A stretch of 64,000 nucleotides of DNA from Hoeflea algicola. Its GTDB lineage: Bacteria; Pseudomonadota; Alphaproteobacteria; Rhizobiales; Rhizobiaceae. Under the pieces are notes generated by a model. It saw nothing but the letters and a program-made list of their open reading frames with translations. It made no database searches and was not told the origin of the DNA. Below are positions 62,859 to 64,000 of the stretch, piece by piece (position 1 is the first letter of the stretch; the number at the start of each line of letters is the position of its first letter). A program made the position numbers and the translations under genes. The stretch covers positions 3,208,501-3,272,500 of the forward strand of contig NZ_JAOVZR010000001.1 in NCBI RefSeq assembly GCF_026619415.1. The letters run 5' to 3'.

Positions 62859-64000
62859 ATGAGCGCATTCAAGCATTTTCTGGCTGGCGCGTCCGTGCTG
62901 GCGTTGGCAACCTCGGTCAATGCGACCGACCTCGAAGTCACCCATTGGTGGACGTCCGGCGGCGAAGCTGCGGCCGTTGCCGAATTCGCCAAGGCGTTTG
63001 ATGCCACCGGCAACAAATGGGTCGATGGCGCCATCGCCGGTTCCGGCGGCACCGCCCGGCCGATCATGATCAGCCGGATTACCGGCGGCGACCCGATGGG
63101 TGCCACCCAGTTCAACCACGGTCGCCAGGCCGAAGAACTGGTCGAAGCCGGCCTGATGCTCGACCTCACAGATCTGGCCGAAAAGGAACACTGGAAGGAT
63201 GTCATTCGCCCATCCAGCCTTCTCGACAGCTGCACCCTTGATGGCCGTATCTATTGCGTCCCGGTCAACATTCACTCGCAACAGTGGCTGTGGTTGTCCA
63301 ACGCCGCCTTTGAAAAGGCTGGCGTGCCAGTGCCCACCAATTGGGACGAATATGCCGCTGCTGCGCCGCAGCTGGAAGCTGCCGGCATCATTCCGCTCGC
63401 CGTCGGCCAGCAACCCTGGCAGACAACGCTGGCTTTCCAGGTTCTGCTGGTAGCCCTCGCCGGTCCCGACGCCTACACAAAAATCTTCGGTGAAAAGGAT
63501 GCCGAACTGGCTGCAGGCCCTGAGCTGGCAAAGGTATTCCAGGCTGCTGACAAGGCCCGCGCCATGTCGGCCGGTTCGAATGTGCAGGATTGGAACCAGG
63601 CCACCAATCTGGTGATCACCGGCAAGGCTGCCGGCCAGATCATGGGCGATTGGGCCCAGGGTGAATTCCAGGTTGCAGGTCAGGTAGCGGGCAAGGACTA
63701 CACCTGCCTGCCCGGCCTTGGCGTCAACGAAGTGATCCAGACCGGTGGTGATGCATTCTACTTTCCCAAGCTCAAGGATGCAGCCCAGACAGAAGCCCAG
63801 GCCGTGCTCGCCTCGGTGATGTTGTCGCCGGAAACCCAGGTCGCCTTCAATCTCAAGAAAGGCTCGCTGCCGGTTCGCGGCGATGTCGATCTGGCCGCTG
63901 CCAATGACTGCATGAAGAAGGGTCTTGATATCCTGGCCAAGGGCAACATCATCCAGGCTCCTGACCAGCTGATGTCGCCGGATTCGCTGCAGCAGATCAA
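62859..64000 (+). CDS. Carbohydrate ABC transporter substrate-binding protein (partial)
   Basis: Periplasmic sugar-binding protein of family 1, cut by the right edge (380 codons visible, no stop). Signal peptide MSAFKHFLAGASVLALATS ending VNA, then LEVTHWWTSGGEAAAVAEFAKAF, GDPMGATQFNHGRQAEELVEAGL and QPWQTTLAFQVLL, close to glucose/mannose-type GtsA-like binding proteins. ATG 62859 follows GGGAGGAAG. First gene of an operon whose permeases and ATPase should lie beyond the window. Regulated by the divergent LacI protein. Confidence 0.9.
   Translation, partial: MSAFKHFLAGASVLALATSVNATDLEVTHWWTSGGEAAAVAEFAKAFDATGNKWVDGAIAGSGGTARPIMISRITGGDPMGATQFNHGRQAEELVEAGLMLDLTDLAEKEHWKDVIRPSSLLDSCTLDGRIYCVPVNIHSQQWLWLSNAAFEKAGVPVPTNWDEYAAAAPQLEAAGIIPLAVGQQPWQTTLAFQVLLVALAGPDAYTKIFGEKDAELAAGPELAKVFQAADKARAMSAGSNVQDWNQATNLVITGKAAGQIMGDWAQGEFQVAGQVAGKDYTCLPGLGVNEVIQTGGDAFYFPKLKDAAQTEAQAVLASVMLSPETQVAFNLKKGSLPVRGDVDLAAANDCMKKGLDILAKGNIIQAPDQLMSPDSLQQI

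Overview
The window looks like part of an alphaproteobacterial chromosome of the order Hyphomicrobiales (Rhizobiales). The basis is high GC, a RegB/RegA-type redox pair (ActS/ActR), an MmcB-type repair protein, a dnaK-dnaJ-pmtA-like run with an alphaproteobacterial RpoH-type promoter, an NDUFA9-type complex I protein and rhizobial-style transporters. A Hoeflea- or Phyllobacteriaceae-like genome would fit, but genus cannot be fixed from this sequence alone. Most of the window is ordinary housekeeping DNA packed in short operons. No rRNA, tRNA, CRISPR array, prophage or intact insertion sequence was seen.

Layout. 0-12.6 kb is mainly a minus-strand block: an L,D-transpeptidase lipoprotein cut by the window edge and frameshifted; the redox pair actS-actR; helicase hrpB; the YnjBCD-type ABC importer; and polA. 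mmcB lies opposite. 12.6-14.5 kb is a small accessory patch: an autoregulated-looking MarR gene with paired operators, a DUF1398 protein, a transposase remnant and a candidate sRNA or terminator. 14.5-24.4 kb carries an M20 dipeptidase, a class A PBP, dnaK, dnaJ, a PmtA-like methyltransferase, an FMN reductase, pyrF and a DUF1330 protein. 24.6-31.2 kb holds an NDUFA9-like SDR, a TauE/SafE permease, a small secreted peptide, uppP, a GST, queG, a YeeZ-like SDR and an RlpA-like protein.

31.3-39.9 kb is one long plus-strand catabolic operon: an M20 deacylase, a complete Dpp/Opp-type importer with fused ATPases, an aldehyde dehydrogenase and an SDR. It suggests import, hydrolysis and oxidation of a peptide-like or N-acyl substrate. 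40-50 kb is housekeeping: an RsmB-type methyltransferase, TspO, a thioesterase, an MTA/SAH nucleosidase, guaA, an isolated sugar-nucleotide epimerase, an ArsC-like reductase, YbaK, an M29 aminopeptidase, xseA and a PilZ protein. 50-56.4 kb has an FAD oxidoreductase, an aspartoacylase-family deacylase and a TAXI-TRAP importer.

56.4-61.6 kb is the most coherent special system. It is a minus-strand soeABC-type cytoplasmic sulfite dehydrogenase (molybdoprotein, FeS subunit, membrane anchor) preceded by an ArsR-family regulator. That regulator has two cysteines 66 residues apart, the spacing of persulfide sensors SqrR and BigR. Its own promoter overlaps an AT-rich inverted repeat. 61.6-64 kb starts a sugar ABC operon controlled by a LacI-family repressor with two tandem operators.

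Three genes (L,D-transpeptidase, pmtA-like, soeA) each show what looks like a single-base deletion or insertion, two of them in homopolymers. This could be sequence error or genuine decay, and raw reads would decide.
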